Shown: positions 9,412 through 18,724 of the stretch, piece by piece
Position numbering within the stretch: the stretch's first letter is position 1
How the letters are laid out: each line of letters begins with the position of its first letter
Source: Eubacterium ramulus ATCC 29099
GTDB lineage: Bacteria; Bacillota; Clostridia; Lachnospirales; Lachnospiraceae
DNA length: 51,856 nt
Assembly: GCF_000469345.1 (NCBI RefSeq)
Contig: NZ_KI271089.1
Coordinates: forward strand, 77,833-129,688
Direction of reading: 5' to 3'
Position numbers and translations under genes: made by a program
The notes under the pieces: generated by a model
What the model saw: only the letters and a program-made list of their open reading frames with translations
What the model was told of the DNA's origin: nothing
The model's database searches: none

Positions 9412-10149
9412 CTACTCGTATTTTGTAATCTCTTTTTTCAGATGCCTCATGATTTTTTTCTCAAGTCGAGAAATATAGGACTGGGAAATTCCCATCTGAT
9501 CCGCCACTTCCTTCTGTGTATACTCTTTTCCCCCGGCGGTCAGTCCATATCGCAATTCAATGATATTACGCTCCCGGGAAGAAAGCCGCGCAATGGCAGC
9601 TTTCAGAAGTTTTTTCTCCATCTCTGTCTCCATATCCTTATAGATAATGTCCTCCTCCGTTCCCAGAATATCCGAAAGCAGAAGTTCGTTACCATCCCAG
9701 TCTACATTCAATGGTTCGTCAAAGGATACTTCCATTTTCATCTTACTGGTACGGCGCAGATACATCAGAATTTCATTTTCGATACACCGGGAAGCATAAG
9801 TCGCCAGTTTGATATTTTTATCCGGATTATAAGTATTGATAGACTTGATCAGGCCAATGGTCCCGATGGAGATCAGATCCTCCACACCAATACCTGTATT
9901 GTCAAATTTCTTTGCTATGTATACCACCAGCCGCAGATTATGTTCGATCAATTTTTTTCTGGCATCTTCCTCATTTTCTGTTCCAAGCGACATGATACAA
10001 TCGTTTTCAGCTTCCCGCTCCAGCGGTGCCGGAAGCACTTCGGTTCCACCGATATAGTGAATCTCATTCGAATTGAGAAACAGCAGATTTTGCAATGTTG
10101 GAATTAACTTTAACTGGAATTTTCCTGGTACAGATACTCTTAAATACAT
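9412..10149 (-). CDS. sigE: RNA polymerase sporulation sigma factor SigE (precursor)
   Basis: A 245-residue sigma-70 family factor for early mother-cell transcription. The first roughly 30 residues are an amphipathic pro-sequence leading to [15 protein letters not shown], equivalent to the EVYYIGGSEALPPPL region at the B. subtilis cleavage site. Region 2 ([26 protein letters not shown]) and region 4 ([19 protein letters not shown]) are complete. It lies 66 bp downstream of spoIIGA, whose product processes it, so production and activation are coupled as in Bacillus. Confidence 0.97.
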   Translation of the reverse strand: MYLRVSVPGKFQLKLIPTLQNLLFLNSNEIHYIGGTEVLPAPLEREAENDCIMSLGTENEEDARKKLIEHNLRLVVYIAKKFDNTGIGVEDLISIGTIGLIKSINTYNPDKNIKLATYASRCIENEILMYLRRTSKMKMEVSFDEPLNVDWDGNELLLSDILGTEEDIIYKDMETEMEKKLLKAAIARLSSRERNIIELRYGLTAGGKEYTQKEVADQMGISQSYISRLEKKIMRHLKKEITKYE

Positions 10150-10215
10150 ACGCAGATGTCCTTTCTATTCTTTGTTCTTCCACCTGCGCTTGCATGAAGC
10201 GGCGGACGTCATCTG

Positions 10216-10983
10216 TCAGGCAAAATAGGAGGCATGCAACAGCATCTGCACACGGGGATGCTGCATCACCGGCCCTTTCTGTAATCCGATTTCCGGTTTG
10301 AAAATCTGCTTTTTTGTACCTTTCTGCCAGATATCCATCCGATCAAGTAATACCACCATCATCGACCCTTCCTGACGGATGGTCCGGTAAGATATCTCTT
10401 TTTTTCTGACTGTATCCTGCGGAAGCTGTTCAAACAGTTCCTGTTCCAGCACCGATACCGGTGCACCGCTGTCCGGATCACGCAGCAGGTTTCCACTGTC
10501 ACAATACGCCCACAATATCCTGCTCTTTCCGGACAGCCACACTTCTACCCGGCAAACATTTTTCATCACCCTGCGTCTGACCTGATATCCTGTAAAAAGC
10601 AGTGCTGCCACAAAACCATACACTATGATCTGTCCTGTTTTTCTGCCGTTCAAAACAGTCAGCCAATTCTGTACGCCTCCCATTACAAACAATACAATGT
10701 ACACGGTCAATAGTGCCCGCAGATAACCGGCCCGGTCTCTGCCCCCAAATACCATAAAGGTCATCAGCGGATGTACCATACCATGCACCAGTAAACTGTA
10801 AATGGCATACCGTGGAATCATAAACAGCAAACTTACAGAAGCACCTACACCGAAAACACATGCTATCATACACCGCTTCCAGCTGACAGCTCTGTTCAGT
10901 ATGATTCCTGCAGTATACACTGCACAGAAGTCCATAAGCAGACTGGTCAGGCAAAAAATGTCTGCATACCATTCATATGCCAC
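10216..10983 (-). CDS. spoIIGA: Sigma-E processing peptidase SpoIIGA
   Basis: A 255-residue membrane aspartic protease that removes the SigE pro-sequence after asymmetric septation. Seen: five or so membrane helices over residues 1-135, then a soluble domain with the catalytic DSGN motif (Asp162), equivalent to DTGN in Bacillus. The protein starts with GTG behind GGGAGGTGA. The gene is first in a spoIIGA-sigE unit following a strong ftsZ terminator. Confidence 0.94.
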   Translation of the reverse strand: MAYEWYADIFCLTSLLMDFCAVYTAGIILNRAVSWKRCMIACVFGVGASVSLLFMIPRYAIYSLLVHGMVHPLMTFMVFGGRDRAGYLRALLTVYIVLFVMGGVQNWLTVLNGRKTGQIIVYGFVAALLFTGYQVRRRVMKNVCRVEVWLSGKSRILWAYCDSGNLLRDPDSGAPVSVLEQELFEQLPQDTVRKKEISYRTIRQEGSMMVVLLDRMDIWQKGTKKQIFKPEIGLQKGPVMQHPRVQMLLHASYFA

Positions 10984-11007
10984 TTGTCACCTCCCTACTT
11001 ACTATAC

Positions 11008-11045
11008 AAAAAACTCCGCGAATTTCTTGTCGAAATCGCGGAGTT
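11008..11045 (-). terminator. Intrinsic terminator downstream of ftsZ
   Basis: A GC-rich stem, AACTCCGCG with CGCGGAGTT, extended by ATTTC/GAAAT with one bulged base, followed on the minus strand by TTTTTTG. It separates the division cluster from the spoIIGA-sigE sporulation unit. Confidence 0.9.
11027..11035 (+). promoter_or_regulatory. Candidate Spo0A box in the spoIIGA promoter region
   Basis: TTGTCGAAA matches the 0A box core TGTCGAA. It sits in the loop and inner stem of the ftsZ terminator, about 45 bases upstream of the spoIIGA start, with TATAGT as a possible -10 at about 11000-11005. In Bacillus the spoIIG promoter is directly activated by Spo0A, so position supports function. Confidence 0.5.
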
Positions 11046-11069
11046 CTTACCGTTATCTTCTCAGATTTA

Positions 11070-12236
11070 TTATCTTTTTGTATTTTTCAGGAATTCCGGA
11101 ATTTTAATGTCGCGCGGTGCAACTGTAGGTGTCGGTTTCTGCGGGCGCTGGATTCCATTATAATTCTGAACCGGAGCAGTCGGCTGTACCGGTTTTGCGC
11201 TGCCGGTTCCTGCTGTACGTGCCATATTTAATGTATTACCGCCATTGAATTTCACGCCCGGTAAAATACTCTGTGCCGGAGCTGCTTCTGTCTCAAGTCC
11301 TGTTGCAATAACTGTGATCGTTGCAGAATCCGGTACGGACTCGTCGAACTTCGCACCGAAAATGATATTTGCATCATCTCCTGCAAGCTCCTGAACATAA
11401 CTTGCAGCATCGTTTGCATCCATAAGAGAGATATCACCGGAAATATTGATGATGACATGAGAAGCACCATTGATGGTTGTCTCAAGCAGCGGACTGGCAA
11501 CTGCCATCTTAACTGCCTCGATTGCTTTATCATCACCGGTTGCCGCACCGATTCCGATATGTGCGAGACCTTTGTCTTTCATAACGGTCTGAACATCTGC
11601 AAAGTCAAGATTGATCAGAGCCGGTACATTGATCAGGTCTGTGATTCCCTGAACTGCCTGCTGTAATACTTCATCTGCTTTCTTTAATGCATCCGGCATA
11701 GTCGTTCTTCTGTCTACAATTTCAAGAAGCTTGTCATTCGGAATAACGATCAGGGTATCTACACTCTCTTTCAGATTTTCAATACCGTGGATTGCATTTG
11801 TCATACGTGTCTTTGCTTCAAATTTAAACGGTTTGGTTACAACACCAACTGTCAGGATCCCCATATCTTTTGCGATCTTAGCTACTACCGGAGCTGCACC
11901 TGTACCGGTACCGCCACCCATTCCACAGGTAACAAATACCATATCTGCACCTTCGATCGCTGCGGTCAGTTCCTCCGCGCTTTCTTCTGCTGCTTTCTGT
12001 CCGATCTCCGGCTGTGCACCTGCACCAAGGCCTTTTGTTAATTTTTCACCGATCTGAATCAGGGTTGGAGCCTTACATAAAGTAAGCGCCTGCTTGTCCG
12101 TATTAATTCCGATAAACTCCACGCCACCAATTTTTTCATCTATCATTCGGTTTACGGCATTGTTTCCAGCGCCACCCACTCCAATTACAATTATTTTTGC
12201 GCTGGACTCAGCCCCTATTGACATGATTTCAACCAC
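11070..12236 (-). CDS. ftsZ: Cell division protein FtsZ
   Basis: The tubulin-like GTPase of the division ring, 388 residues. Seen: [11 protein letters not shown] near the start, the tubulin signature [10 protein letters not shown], the T7 loop region NLDFADV, a variable Pro/Gln-rich linker and the conserved tail [13 protein letters not shown] that binds membrane tethers. Start is GTG at 12236 behind AAAGGAGG (an ATG four codons later is possible). ftsA does not precede it, so membrane attachment is probably by SepF or another tether. A separate promoter precedes the gene. Confidence 0.98.
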   Translation of the reverse strand: MVEIMSIGAESSAKIIVIGVGGAGNNAVNRMIDEKIGGVEFIGINTDKQALTLCKAPTLIQIGEKLTKGLGAGAQPEIGQKAAEESAEELTAAIEGADMVFVTCGMGGGTGTGAAPVVAKIAKDMGILTVGVVTKPFKFEAKTRMTNAIHGIENLKESVDTLIVIPNDKLLEIVDRRTTMPDALKKADEVLQQAVQGITDLINVPALINLDFADVQTVMKDKGLAHIGIGAATGDDKAIEAVKMAVASPLLETTINGASHVIINISGDISLMDANDAASYVQELAGDDANIIFGAKFDESVPDSATITVIATGLETEAAPAQSILPGVKFNGGNTLNMARTAGTGSAKPVQPTAPVQNYNGIQRPQKPTPTVAPRDIKIPEFLKNTKR

Positions 12237-12318
12237 GATAATCCTCCTTTTATCCCTGATACGGAATATTTTCTATTATATTTGATAACATTTCTGCCAT
12301 TACATCATTCTATCTTTT

Positions 12319-12347
12319 ATAATATCTTTTTTTTCTTAAATAATCAA
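12319..12347 (-). promoter_or_regulatory. ftsZ promoter
   Basis: On the minus strand TTGATT, exactly 17 bases, TATTAT, located in the 128-bp gap between ftsQ and ftsZ. It allows ftsZ expression independent of the mraZ promoter. Confidence 0.65.
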
Positions 12348-12364
12348 CAGTTAAATCATATTTT

Positions 12365-13219
12365 TTACTGCTGTGTACTGTCGTCTTGTGTCGGTACTGT
12401 CTGCACATCATTCGGAATCTCCACCAGCTCCCCATTCCGGAAATAGATATCCGTATTTGTCTCAGACCAGGTTTCCAGATGAAGCATCCCGCTCATGCCA
12501 TCCAACTGCAGAAGGATCTGATCCATTCGAAGAATCTTCTCATTTAAATCTGTACCGCTGCCCAGATTTACCTGAATCGCACCATAGCTGAGATATACAT
12601 TACTGTTCTGAATCAGGATCACTTCCGGAACTCTTTCATACTTTTTCAACAATTGTGTCACACTTAACAACGTCCGCAACAGTTTGCTGTTCTCGCCAAT
12701 GGACAGTTTTTTATATAATTCTGCTGTCTGAACCGACAGACCATTGATCTTGGTCACTCCCGGAATTATTTCTGAAGAAATCTCCACCACAAATCCATCT
12801 TTGTCAAAATATGCATTTTTTCCAAGCGACGGCACATACAGATAACCGAGGATTCCTTTTTCCACTACGGTAATCTCCAGTTTCTGCGGAGATTTTAACC
12901 GTATCCGAAGTGAATCCACAAAAGGGATTTCCTCCGTTTTGTTACATTTATTTTCAAAATAGACATACAGTGAATTCCAGGAATACTCTTTATCCAGCAC
13001 CCAGTCTTCAATCTGTTTGTCTGTATAGATTTCATTTCCTTTTACAGACACACTTTTGACTACAAAAACTTTCCAGATTAAAATGGCACACAGACCAGCC
13101 AGCATGGCAATGATCAGAATCGCTGTCAATATCATGCGTCCGATTTTTCTTCTTTTTCTTCTTTTACGCACACTTTCTCTCACGCCTGTGTTCCTCTTCT
13201 TTCCAGCCAATTTCTTCAC
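12365..13219 (-). CDS. ftsQ: Cell division protein FtsQ/DivIB
   Basis: A 284-residue bitopic protein of the divisome core (FtsQ-FtsL-FtsB). Seen: an Arg/Lys-rich cytoplasmic start, one membrane helix (about residues 29-52), a POTRA domain beginning VKSVSVKGNEIYTDKQIEDW and a beta domain. It begins with GTG overlapping the ftsW stop by 4 bp (GTGA), indicating translational coupling. In many Firmicutes murG or murB lies between these genes; here it does not. Confidence 0.92.
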   Translation of the reverse strand: MKKLAGKKRNTGVRESVRKRRKRRKIGRMILTAILIIAMLAGLCAILIWKVFVVKSVSVKGNEIYTDKQIEDWVLDKEYSWNSLYVYFENKCNKTEEIPFVDSLRIRLKSPQKLEITVVEKGILGYLYVPSLGKNAYFDKDGFVVEISSEIIPGVTKINGLSVQTAELYKKLSIGENSKLLRTLLSVTQLLKKYERVPEVILIQNSNVYLSYGAIQVNLGSGTDLNEKILRMDQILLQLDGMSGMLHLETWSETNTDIYFRNGELVEIPNDVQTVPTQDDSTQQ

Positions 13220-14373
13220 TCGATAGGATGTGCCGCATCAAAACGAATCTGCCGGGATACGTTCAGCACCAGTCCCATCTCCGACAACAGAATGGCTACG
13301 GACGTACCTCCGTAACTGATAAAGGGCAGAATAATACCGGTATTTGGCATCCAATTTGTTACCACACAGATATTCAGCACAACCTGCAGGGCAATATGCC
13401 CCATAACCCCCACAGCGATCAGGGAAGCATACAGATCCGGAGCACTGTTGGCAATGACCATACAACGCCAGATCAGTAATATAAACAGTAAGATTACACA
13501 AATCGCGCCAAACAGCCCAAGCTCCTCACAGATGATCGTGAAAATAAAGTCATTTTGCGCTTCCGGCACATAGCCTAATTTCTGTACACTGGCTCCCAGA
13601 CCTTTTCCGAACAGGCCGCCGGAACCAATGGCATACATTCCCTGCAGTGTCTGATATGCTTTATCCGGATACTGATCCGGATGCAGCCATGCGGCAATAC
13701 GTACGACTCGATAACCGCCCATTTTGATCCCCGCCAGTCCGAGTCCAAAGAGAATCACGCCCAATGCAGCAAATTCCTTCTTTTTCGGGCTGACTACAAA
13801 TACCATAATAATTGCGATTCCTGCAATAATAATTCCTGTACTCAGATTATTGATGGCTATGGCAACAGCCATGATACCTGCCGGAATCAGTACCTTTATA
13901 ATAGATTTGAAATCTTTGATCTGTTTTGGCACTTTACTCAACAACAATGCCATCGTAAGTATGACCGCAATTTTGGATATCTCGGAAGGCTGCAGCTGGA
14001 TCGGACCGATTTTCAACCAGCGGGCAGATCCATTGGAGCTCTTTCCGATTGCAAATACTGCGAGACACATAAGAAGTGACAAAACATATGCCAATCCCGT
14101 AATCTTCTTCATCCACTTCTGTGGAAAATAAGTAAAAACAAACATTCCTATGAATCCGAGCCCGACACTGAAGACCTGACGCTTCAGATAATGTGTCGGG
14201 TCATTGAATACACTCTGACCTTCATATGCACTGACACTGTACAGCATCACCAGCCCGAACCCCACCAGAAAGATAATGATAAACAGAAGACTGTAATCAA
14301 AATATTTAATTGTTCCGGCGCTGGCTGTTTTTCCGACGCTGGCTGTTTTTGTACGATTGTGTCGGTCACTCAT
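13216..14373 (-). CDS. ftsW: SEDS-family peptidoglycan glycosyltransferase FtsW/SpoVE
   Basis: A 385-residue integral membrane protein of the SEDS family with about ten helices; it polymerises lipid II together with a class B PBP. Seen: GLVMLYSVSAY in the first helix, the LQPSEISKIAVI segment, a large loop with YQTLQGMYAIGSGGLFGKGLG, and NTGIILPFISYGGTS near the C-terminus. The start lies 6 bp after murD, with its ribosome binding site AAAGGAG inside the murD stop region. FtsW and SpoVE cannot be told apart by sequence alone. Confidence 0.93.
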   Translation of the reverse strand: MSDRHNRTKTASVGKTASAGTIKYFDYSLLFIIIFLVGFGLVMLYSVSAYEGQSVFNDPTHYLKRQVFSVGLGFIGMFVFTYFPQKWMKKITGLAYVLSLLMCLAVFAIGKSSNGSARWLKIGPIQLQPSEISKIAVILTMALLLSKVPKQIKDFKSIIKVLIPAGIMAVAIAINNLSTGIIIAGIAIIMVFVVSPKKKEFAALGVILFGLGLAGIKMGGYRVVRIAAWLHPDQYPDKAYQTLQGMYAIGSGGLFGKGLGASVQKLGYVPEAQNDFIFTIICEELGLFGAICVILLFILLIWRCMVIANSAPDLYASLIAVGVMGHIALQVVLNICVVTNWMPNTGIILPFISYGGTSVAILLSEMGLVLNVSRQIRFDAAHPIE

Positions 14374-14379
14374 GTATGA

Positions 14380-15741
14380 TTACTCCTTTAATGCATGAAC
14401 CATTTCTTTAAACATTTTTCCACGAACTTCGTAATTCGGGAACATTCCCCAGCTTGCACAGGCAGGGGAAAGAAGCACAGCATCTCCATTCTGTGCATTT
14501 TCATAGCAGATATCGACTGCTTCCTGCAGACTATCTGCAAATACATAGTCATGGAAACCACAGGCATCTGCTGTCTCAGCGATTTTTTCTCTGGTCTGAC
14601 CAATCAGCACCAGTTTTTTTACCTTTCCGTCAAAGCTATTGATCCATTCTGTATATTCTGACTGTTTATCATATCCTCCGCCGATCAGATAGGTCGGACG
14701 GTCCATCGCCTGAATTCCCTTGATGGCTGCATCCGGATTGGTTCCCTTGGAATCATTATAGAAACGTACGCCACGCTTTTCTGTAACATACTCAATCCGG
14801 TGCTCCACAGCCTGAAATGCGCGCAGTGCCTGACGGATATGATCCAGGGAAACACCATAATTTAATGCCATCGCAGTTGCTGCCATTGCATTTTCATGGT
14901 TATGACGGCCAAGGATATTCAATTCATCCGTAGCGATCACATCTTCTACCTGACCGTCATGCGCATAGACGATTTTGTCACCCTTCAGGTATACACCTTC
15001 TTCTAACTGTGTCAGGCTGCTGAAAAACACTACATGTGCAGACAGTTCTTTTGCACGCTCACGTAGCACTTCATCTTCATAATTCAGTACACAGGTCTGC
15101 TCCGGCCCCTGATTTTTTGCAATGCTTAATTTTGCAGCAATATAGTTTTCCATCGTATGATGACGGTTCAGATGATCCGGTGTGATGTTCAAAATAGCTG
15201 ACACACACGGACAAAACGCATCAATCGTCTCCAGCTGAAAACTACTGATCTCCGCAACAGTGACTGTATCATCAGTATCTTCCGTTACCACACCGGTATA
15301 CGGAATACCGATATTTCCAACCACATGGACATGTGGATACGCTGTCTTCATGATTTCACCCAGCAATGCTGTGGTCGTAGTCTTTCCATTTGTACCTGTA
15401 ATAGCCAGCACATCTCCCTTTTTACAACGATATGCCAGTTCAATCTCACCCCAGATCGGAAGACCTGCCTCTTTTAACCGCAGGACAAGCGGAAGATCCA
15501 CAGGAACACCCGGACTTAATACTACCAGATCCAGTTCCTTTTCTACTTCTTCCGGTAATACTCCAACATATAATTCCGGTGTTTTGCTTTCTGTAAAATT
15601 TTCCAATACATGTGCTTTATCCAGTTTTTCATTTCCGTCAAATAATACAACTTCAGCTCCGGCATTTTCCAATAAATTTGCTGCTGCCACACCACTGATA
15701 CCGGTACCGAATACCAGTACCTTTTTCTCTGTGAATTCCAT
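14380..15741 (-). CDS. murD: UDP-N-acetylmuramoylalanine--D-glutamate ligase
   Basis: A cytoplasmic Mur ligase of 453 residues adding D-Glu to UDP-MurNAc-L-Ala. Seen: the N-terminal Rossmann domain (VLVFGTGISGVAAA), the ATP loop TGTNGKTTTTALLGEI, the central NITPDHLNRH, and the C-terminal FYNDSKGTNPDA and IGGGYDKQ segments. Start is ATG at 15741 behind CTGGAGG; a TTG 11 codons upstream would place the ribosome binding site inside the gene. Part of the dcw cluster. Confidence 0.97.
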   Translation of the reverse strand: MEFTEKKVLVFGTGISGVAAANLLENAGAEVVLFDGNEKLDKAHVLENFTESKTPELYVGVLPEEVEKELDLVVLSPGVPVDLPLVLRLKEAGLPIWGEIELAYRCKKGDVLAITGTNGKTTTTALLGEIMKTAYPHVHVVGNIGIPYTGVVTEDTDDTVTVAEISSFQLETIDAFCPCVSAILNITPDHLNRHHTMENYIAAKLSIAKNQGPEQTCVLNYEDEVLRERAKELSAHVVFFSSLTQLEEGVYLKGDKIVYAHDGQVEDVIATDELNILGRHNHENAMAATAMALNYGVSLDHIRQALRAFQAVEHRIEYVTEKRGVRFYNDSKGTNPDAAIKGIQAMDRPTYLIGGGYDKQSEYTEWINSFDGKVKKLVLIGQTREKIAETADACGFHDYVFADSLQEAVDICYENAQNGDAVLLSPACASWGMFPNYEVRGKMFKEMVHALKE

Positions 15742-15791
15742 TCCAACATTCCTCCAGATTGTTTTCTTTTCCAAACCTATATTTCTCTATA

Positions 15792-16745
15792 TCAGCCTGC
15801 AATCCCGATATACGCGATCAGACAAAGAATTGCTGTCACAATTGAAAATACTGCTACGACACGGGTTTCAGACCATCCTCCCAGTTCAAAATGATGATGA
15901 ATCGGTGCCATACGGAAAAATCTCTTGCCACCTGTCTTTTTAAAATATACGACCTGAATCATAACAGACAGAATCTCGATCCAGTAGATCAGTCCGACGA
16001 TCAGGATAAAAATCGGCATCTGCATCATATATGCGGTAGCTGCCACAAAACCGCCTAAAGCCAGAGAACCGGTATCTCCCATAAATACACTGGCCGGATA
16101 TACATTAAATAATAAGAATCCAAGCAATGCGCCGACTACGGCACAGGTCACCGGTGCGATACCGGCTCCTGTTGCATATGCAACTACGGAGAAAAAGGTA
16201 GCGACCAGAATGGTCACGCTGGAAGCCAGACCATCCAGACCGTCTGTAAAGTTGACGCCGTTTACGGTACCTATGACTGCAAGGAACAGGATCGGTACTG
16301 CCAGCCAGGACAACTGCAGCATGTGATGACTGAATGGAACGATCATATCCAGCGATACCTGATGTTTGATCAGATACACTGCAAATACTGCCGTAACCAC
16401 AATCTCACAGAGCATCTTCTGCCATGCCAGCAGTCCGTCAGATCTGCGCAGCACAACCTTTAAGTAATCATCCAGGAATCCAATGATTCCAAATCCTACC
16501 GTCACAAATAAAACCGGTATGATCTGTGGATAATCCTTCACATAAAACAATGATGTGACCACCACTGCAATAAGGATCATAATACCACCCATGGTCGGGG
16601 TCCCGTTTTTCTTCTGATGAGATTCCAGTTCTTCTCTTTCTGTGTTTCCAATTTTCAATTTCCGCAAAAACGGAATGATGACCGGTCCGAGCACAGCTGT
16701 GATTGCAAATGCTACAAGTACCGGAATAATTACCTGATATGTCAT
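15792..16745 (-). CDS. mraY: Phospho-N-acetylmuramoyl-pentapeptide-transferase
   Basis: A 317-residue polytopic enzyme that transfers phospho-MurNAc-pentapeptide to undecaprenyl phosphate, giving lipid I. Seen: Asp-rich motif GFLDDYLKV, catalytic NFTDGLDGLASS, FMGDTGSLALGG, and HHHFELGGWSETRVV near the C-terminus, with about ten helices. Start at ATG 16745 with GAGGTG at a proper distance; a GTG two codons earlier lies too close. Confidence 0.97.
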   Translation of the reverse strand: MTYQVIIPVLVAFAITAVLGPVIIPFLRKLKIGNTEREELESHQKKNGTPTMGGIMILIAVVVTSLFYVKDYPQIIPVLFVTVGFGIIGFLDDYLKVVLRRSDGLLAWQKMLCEIVVTAVFAVYLIKHQVSLDMIVPFSHHMLQLSWLAVPILFLAVIGTVNGVNFTDGLDGLASSVTILVATFFSVVAYATGAGIAPVTCAVVGALLGFLLFNVYPASVFMGDTGSLALGGFVAATAYMMQMPIFILIVGLIYWIEILSVMIQVVYFKKTGGKRFFRMAPIHHHFELGGWSETRVVAVFSIVTAILCLIAYIGIAG

Positions 16746-16882
16746 TTTCACACCTCTTCTTATTTCAGCATCTCTCCCATGCTGATTGTATGTTATTAAA
16801 ATCTAAGTAGTATCATACGTCTTTTCTTTTTATTTGGCAACATGGAAGTTCCATTTCATCCCAACACCTGCCGTTTTCAGGA

Positions 16883-18652
16883 TCACCTGCTCCCGGCAGC
16901 AATTTCTTCCTGCTGCATCTGTTCTGTCACTGTCTTCCCGATACCGAGGTAAGGCAGTGCATTTTCAAAAATCTCCTTCATTACCGGAGCTGCCACCGTC
17001 CCTCCGTAATAGACACCCTGCGGATTATCGATCACGATCAGACCGATCACCTGTGGATCTTCCGCCGGAGCAAACCCCAGAAACGATGCGATATATTTAT
17101 GATCACTTCGCGGGAGTGTCTGTGAAGTAGCTGTCTTCCCACCGATGGAAAATCCTTCGATGGCTGCTTTTTTTCCGGTTCCCTCAGAAACCACATGTTC
17201 CAGCAGATCACAGAGTGTTTTCGATGTCGCAGTGCTCACCGTCCCTTCTGTTTCATCATAGGAAAATGTCTTTCTGGTTTCTCCCTCCGCATTCTGCACC
17301 GATACACCAAAATGAGGAACCACTCTGGTTCCGCCATTGATCAGCGAAGATACGGTCGTAACAAGCTGGATCGGTGTAATCTGGAAAGACTGACCAAATG
17401 AAATGGTTGCCAGTTCTACCTGTCCGATATTTTCCTTTTTATGCATAATCGTTGCTGCTTCTCCCGGAAGATCGATCCCGGTCTTTCGCAGCAGGCCGAA
17501 CTGCTCAAAATAATGATAAAAATTTTCTGCACCGAGGCGCAGTCCCAGTTCTATAAACACCGGATTACAGGAATTCATAATCCCCTGGGTGAATGTCTCT
17601 GCCCCGTGTCCCGTTGTCTTGTGACAGCGGATCCTGCGATCCTCCACGATTTTATATCCAGGACAGTAAAAGGAATCGTTCACAGTCACCACGCCCTGTT
17701 CCAATGCCGCAGCTGTAGTAATGATCTTAAATGTAGAACCTGGTTCATACGTATCATTAATACAGGCATTACGCCACATCTGATTCAGCAGATCCTGTTT
17801 TTCTGATTCTTTCAGATCAGAGGCAGGCTCCACATTCAGCGTAAAAGGCTCATTCAGATTATACTCTGGTACGTTTACCATGGCAAAAATCTCACCATTT
17901 TGGGGATTCATTAATATCACAGATACTTCATCTGCATTCTTTTCCAGCATTACTTTCTGTGCTGCCTGCTCACAATACATCTGAAGATTGCAATCCATAC
18001 TGATTGTCAACTGGTTACCTGTCACCGGTTCCTGCCTGCGTTCCCCTTCCTGCTCAAGTTCCTGGCCATAGGCGTTTGTCATGGTCAGTATCTTACCATC
18101 TTCGCCGGAAAGCCAGTCATCATAACGTACTTCCAGTCCTACAATCCCCTGATTATCACCACCGGTAAACCCGATGACTTTTGATGCCAGAGAATCATAT
18201 GGATAATATCTGCGATAATCTTCATCCACCTTCACACCTTCCAGTTGCCTGGCAAGAATCGCATCACCGGTTTCTTTTGGCACATTTGAACTGATCCGCT
18301 CAATGGAACTGACTTTTTCCACCCGTTTGCGCACGGTATCCTCGGGTAACTCCAGCAACTCTGCCAGTTCTGCAATGACCCGTTCCGGATCACGGATCTG
18401 GCTGTGTATCACGGAAACGGTACATACCGAGCGATTATCTGCCAGAACGATTCCGTTGCGGTCCACAATTTTTCCGCGGGCGGCTTTGATGCTGCGTTCT
18501 CTTTCGTGTAGTGCCTGGGCCTTTTTTCCATAATAATCTGACTGAACGATCATCAGATACGCCAGTCTTCCGCAGGCAGCCGTCAGGATTGCGGTAACCG
18601 CGAAAAAAAGGAATACAATTTTTCCTTTCTGATATAACTTCAGATGCTGCAT
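16883..18652 (-). CDS. Class B penicillin-binding protein with KTA instead of KTG
   Basis: A 589-residue bitopic transpeptidase of the FtsI/SpoVD type. Seen: one membrane helix at about 11-34, a PBP dimer domain, then the transpeptidase domain with SxxK at Ser306-Lys309 (GSTFK), SxN at 361-363 (SCN) and, where KTG is expected, Lys506-Thr507-Ala508 (GGKTATSQTLPRS). All other surroundings are normal, so it is probably active, but Gly to Ala in the third motif is uncommon and could alter beta-lactam or substrate binding. No PASTA domain. It follows a second class B PBP gene; one is likely the division enzyme and the other sporulation-related. Confidence 0.92.
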   Translation of the reverse strand: MQHLKLYQKGKIVFLFFAVTAILTAACGRLAYLMIVQSDYYGKKAQALHERERSIKAARGKIVDRNGIVLADNRSVCTVSVIHSQIRDPERVIAELAELLELPEDTVRKRVEKVSSIERISSNVPKETGDAILARQLEGVKVDEDYRRYYPYDSLASKVIGFTGGDNQGIVGLEVRYDDWLSGEDGKILTMTNAYGQELEQEGERRQEPVTGNQLTISMDCNLQMYCEQAAQKVMLEKNADEVSVILMNPQNGEIFAMVNVPEYNLNEPFTLNVEPASDLKESEKQDLLNQMWRNACINDTYEPGSTFKIITTAAALEQGVVTVNDSFYCPGYKIVEDRRIRCHKTTGHGAETFTQGIMNSCNPVFIELGLRLGAENFYHYFEQFGLLRKTGIDLPGEAATIMHKKENIGQVELATISFGQSFQITPIQLVTTVSSLINGGTRVVPHFGVSVQNAEGETRKTFSYDETEGTVSTATSKTLCDLLEHVVSEGTGKKAAIEGFSIGGKTATSQTLPRSDHKYIASFLGFAPAEDPQVIGLIVIDNPQGVYYGGTVAAPVMKEIFENALPYLGIGKTVTEQMQQEEIAAGSR

Positions 18653-18724
18653 AGTCCCCCCCGGAACACAGATCGATTATTATGTATCCTATTCCGGAAA
18701 ACTACTCTCTATGCATGTATTTTC

